A stretch of 8,202 bases of DNA from Pseudomonadota bacterium (GTDB taxonomy: Bacteria; Pseudomonadota; Alphaproteobacteria; Caulobacterales; Caulobacteraceae): contig JAEYNH010000108.1 of NCBI GenBank assembly GCA_023412655.1, positions 1 to 8,202 of the forward strand, read 5' to 3'. Shown here one piece after another: positions 6,227 to 8,202 of the stretch. Below the pieces are notes generated by a model. That model was given only the letters and a program-made list of their open reading frames with translations, was not told where the DNA came from and searched no databases. The position numbers were made by a program, and so were the translations under genes. Within the stretch, counting starts at the first letter, position 1. Each line of letters begins with the position of its first letter.

Positions 6227-6254
6227 GGCGTTGCGGACACACTTCCGCAACGCC
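6227..6254 (+). terminator. 11-bp perfect hairpin, probable terminator of the lipoprotein gene
   Basis: Left arm 6227-6237 (GGCGTTGCGGA) and right arm 6244-6254 (TCCGCAACGCC) pair without mismatch around the 6-nt loop CACACT. It lies 32 nt after the lipoprotein stop and ahead of the receptor gene. The downstream bases are TTCGCAC, so the T-tract is poor; on the minus strand the stem is followed by GCATTT. It could be a GC-rich terminator, an mRNA-stabilising stem, or part of the receptor leader. Confidence 0.5.
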
Positions 6255-6328
6255 TTCGCACTAGCGCTCGCCGCAATGATCCGGGGAGGACGAGGGACGT
6301 TAACAGGCCGGGGTATCGGCCAGGGAGT
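6255..6328 (+). promoter_or_regulatory. Leader of the TonB-dependent receptor with an 18-codon ORF and a stem next to the ribosome site
   Basis: A short ORF runs from ATG 6276 to TGA 6330-6332 (MIRGGRGTLTGRGIGQGV); its stop overlaps the receptor ATG as ATGA, a layout typical of translational coupling. It has no visible Shine-Dalgarno of its own. A 5-bp stem, GGCCG (6306-6310) with CGGCC (6317-6321) and loop GGGTAT, abuts the ribosome-site candidate AGGGAG (6322-6327). A purine-rich stretch at 6283-6296 resembles a Shine-Dalgarno but has no start codon suitably placed after it. No clear promoter boxes were found. Whether the ORF is translated is unknown. Confidence 0.3.
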
Positions 6329-8202
6329 ATGAAGTTGATCCGACGCCAAGGCGCCCGTTGGGCGATCCTGTTCTCGACCTCTGCCGCCGCGGTGGCGCTC
6401 GCGCCGGCCGCCCTTGCCCAGGAGCAGCGTCAGGCTCCCGATCCGGCGGCCGCCGAGGACCCGATCTTCGACGACGACGGCTATGAAGTCGACGAGCTGG
6501 TGGTCACCGCCGCCCGCAACCTCGCGCCGCGCGGCTCGGTGCTCGGCGAGGCGCAGCCCGAGATCACCCTCGACCAGCGCGAGATCCGCGCCCTCGGGGT
6601 GAGCTCGGTGGCCGAGATGCTGCAGGCCCTGGAGCCTCAGCTCGCCTCCGGCCGCGGCCGGGGCGGCGGGCGGCCGATCATGCTGGTCAACGGCATGCGC
6701 ATCTCGGGCTTCTCCGAGATCCGCGACCTGCCCACCGAGGCCATCGTGCGCATGGAGATCCTCCCGGAGGAGGTGGCCCTGCGCTACGGCTACCGCGCGG
6801 ACCAGCGGGTGGTGAACCTGGTTCTGCGCCGGCGCTTCCGAGCGGTGACGGTCGAGGCCGGCGTCGTGGCGCCCACCAGCGGCGACCAGGCCGGCTATGA
6901 CGCCACCCTCAACGGGCTGATGATCCGCGACGACGACCGTCAGCAGATCAACCTCAAGGCCGGGCTGCAGACGCCGCTGCTGGAATCCGACCGCGACATC
7001 GTAAGGCTCCCCGACGAGACCGCCTACCGCACGCTCGTGCCCCGGCGGGAGTCCCTTGCCCTGAACGGCGTCTATTCACGCCCCCTGGGCGAGGGCGTCG
7101 GCGCCAGCCTCAACGGCAGCCTGGAATGGACCGACACCACGAGCCGCCTTGGCCGCGATCCCGGCGACCTCGACGCCCTGCGCCGGCTGGCGGACACCAA
7201 CGCCGCCCATCTGGGCGGGGCGGTGAACGGGGCGCTGCGCGGCTGGCGCTGGTCTGTGGTGGGCAACGCCGACTGGACCGAGAACCAGATCACCACCGAA
7301 GTGGCCTTCGATCCGGCGACGGGCGCCCGGGCGCCGAACACCTCCCGCTCCACCGTCACCTCGGCCGACCTCAACGCCCTGGTGAACGGCACGCTGTTCG
7401 ACCTCCCCGCCGGCGGGGTGAACGCCGCCTTCAGCGCGGGCGCCACCACCCAGCGGATCGAAGGCAGGTCCTACCGCCTGGGTCTCACCCGTGAGACCGA
7501 CCTGGACCGCCAGACCGTCACCGCCCAGGCCAACTTCGACCTGCCCATCGCCAGCCGCACCCGGGGCCCGATCTCGGGCATCGGCAACCTGTCGGTGAAC
7601 TTCAACGCCAACGTCGAGGACTATTCCGACTTCGGCACGCTGCGCACCCTGGGCGGCGGCCTCACCTGGTCGCCCATCGACGCCATCCGCCTGATCGCCT
7701 CGTTCACCGACGAGGACGGCGCCCCGGGCATCCAGCAGCTGGGTGACCCTGAAACCGTCACCCCCAACGTGCGGGTGTTCGACTTCACCACCGGCCAGAC
7801 GGTGGAGGTGACCCAGATCTCCGGCGGCAACCCCAACCTGTCGGCCGACAACCGGCAGGTCACCAAGCTCGGCCTGACCCTCAAGCCGTTCCGCGACACC
7901 GACTTCACCCTGCGGGCCGACTACACGCGCGCCAGGACCCGGGACGAGATCGCCAGCTTCCCGGCGGCCACGCCGGAGATCGAGGCCGCCTTCCCCGACC
8001 GCTTCGTCCGCAACGCGGCCGGCGAGCTGCTGTCCGTCGATGTCCGGCCGGTGAACTTCGCCCGCCACGACCAGCAGGACCTGCGCTGGGGCTTCAACTA
8101 CTCGCGCCCCCTGCGCAACACCCGCACGCCGCCTGGCCTTCCGCCCCGGCCCGAGGGCGGCCCGCCTGCGGCCGGTCCCGGCGGCGATGGCCCACCCCCG
8201 GC
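6329..8202 (+). CDS. TonB-dependent outer-membrane receptor, 3' end outside the window
   Basis: At least 624 residues are visible and the frame runs off the right edge. Residues 1-30 form a Sec signal peptide (cleavage after APAALA, mature start QEQRQ). A TonB box, EVDELVVTA, sits at 53-61. A compact plug domain follows (about 75-170), with a SVAEMLQALEPQL segment, GRGRGGGRPIMLVNGMRISG, RMEILPEEVALRYGYRADQR and VVNLVLRRRF. From about 175 onward come beta-barrel strands. The ADQRVVN plug ending and the later Pro/Gly-rich insert (597 to the edge) fit a receptor group common in Caulobacter and sphingomonads. It imports a nutrient across the outer membrane using TonB-ExbB-ExbD energy; the substrate is unknown. 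The start is uncertain: ATG 6329 is only 1 nt from AGGGAG, whereas TTG 6335 has an ideal 7-nt spacing and gives the same signal peptide two residues shorter. Confidence 0.92.
   Translation, partial: MKLIRRQGARWAILFSTSAAAVALAPAALAQEQRQAPDPAAAEDPIFDDDGYEVDELVVTAARNLAPRGSVLGEAQPEITLDQREIRALGVSSVAEMLQALEPQLASGRGRGGGRPIMLVNGMRISGFSEIRDLPTEAIVRMEILPEEVALRYGYRADQRVVNLVLRRRFRAVTVEAGVVAPTSGDQAGYDATLNGLMIRDDDRQQINLKAGLQTPLLESDRDIVRLPDETAYRTLVPRRESLALNGVYSRPLGEGVGASLNGSLEWTDTTSRLGRDPGDLDALRRLADTNAAHLGGAVNGALRGWRWSVVGNADWTENQITTEVAFDPATGARAPNTSRSTVTSADLNALVNGTLFDLPAGGVNAAFSAGATTQRIEGRSYRLGLTRETDLDRQTVTAQANFDLPIASRTRGPISGIGNLSVNFNANVEDYSDFGTLRTLGGGLTWSPIDAIRLIASFTDEDGAPGIQQLGDPETVTPNVRVFDFTTGQTVEVTQISGGNPNLSADNRQVTKLGLTLKPFRDTDFTLRADYTRARTRDEIASFPAATPEIEAAFPDRFVRNAAGELLSVDVRPVNFARHDQQDLRWGFNYSRPLRNTRTPPGLPPRPEGGPPAAGPGGDGPPP

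Noticed and set aside
5802..6242. N-terminal extension of fmt to 455 residues
   Set aside because: It would be antisense to the small lipoprotein and lacks similarity to Fmt, whose N-terminus matches exactly at 5801.
7076..8068. Minus-strand 330-codon open frame opposite the receptor
   Set aside because: Gly/Val/Ala-rich shadow with no motifs; the receptor frame has signal peptide, TonB box and plug motifs.

Overview
The window is very GC-rich, plus-strand chromosomal DNA that looks like an alphaproteobacterium of the Caulobacterales type (Caulobacter, Phenylobacterium or Brevundimonas-like). Three things point that way: a Gly/Pro-loop TonB-dependent receptor, a DUF481 protein with an N-terminal helical segment, and a promoter-like GCTAAACC box directly upstream of fmt. 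The placement is inferred from protein style and base composition, not from a database search. No tRNA, rRNA, CRISPR array, insertion sequence or phage gene was seen.

Layout. Positions 2-952 (+) hold the C-terminal part of an unrecognised beta-propeller-like protein. It is followed on the same strand by a DUF481 outer-membrane beta-barrel protein (999-1964). A minus-strand cupin protein (1987-2445) converges on DUF481 and diverges from dapE (2487-3632, +) across only 41 bp. dapE converges on a minus-strand operon, read right to left: fmt (5801-4875), truA (4875-4138, stop and start overlapping as TGATG), then a secreted DUF4431-like protein (4102-3644, GTG start). Divergent from fmt is a small lipoprotein with 11-residue amphipathic repeats (5889-6194, +). 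A strong hairpin follows, and then a TonB-dependent receptor (6329 to the right edge, +), cut off inside a Pro/Gly-rich loop.

How the genes fit together. The centre is housekeeping: DapE makes diaminopimelate for peptidoglycan and lysine, Fmt formylates initiator tRNA, and TruA makes pseudouridines in the tRNA anticodon arm. The flanks are cell-envelope genes: DUF481, the small lipoprotein, the receptor and probably the propeller protein.

I found no convincing undescribed multi-gene system. The points most worth a second look are small-scale: a probable leaderless fmt transcript, a short leader ORF overlapping the receptor start as ATGA, an 11-bp perfect hairpin ahead of the receptor, and the 11-mer repeats of the small lipoprotein.
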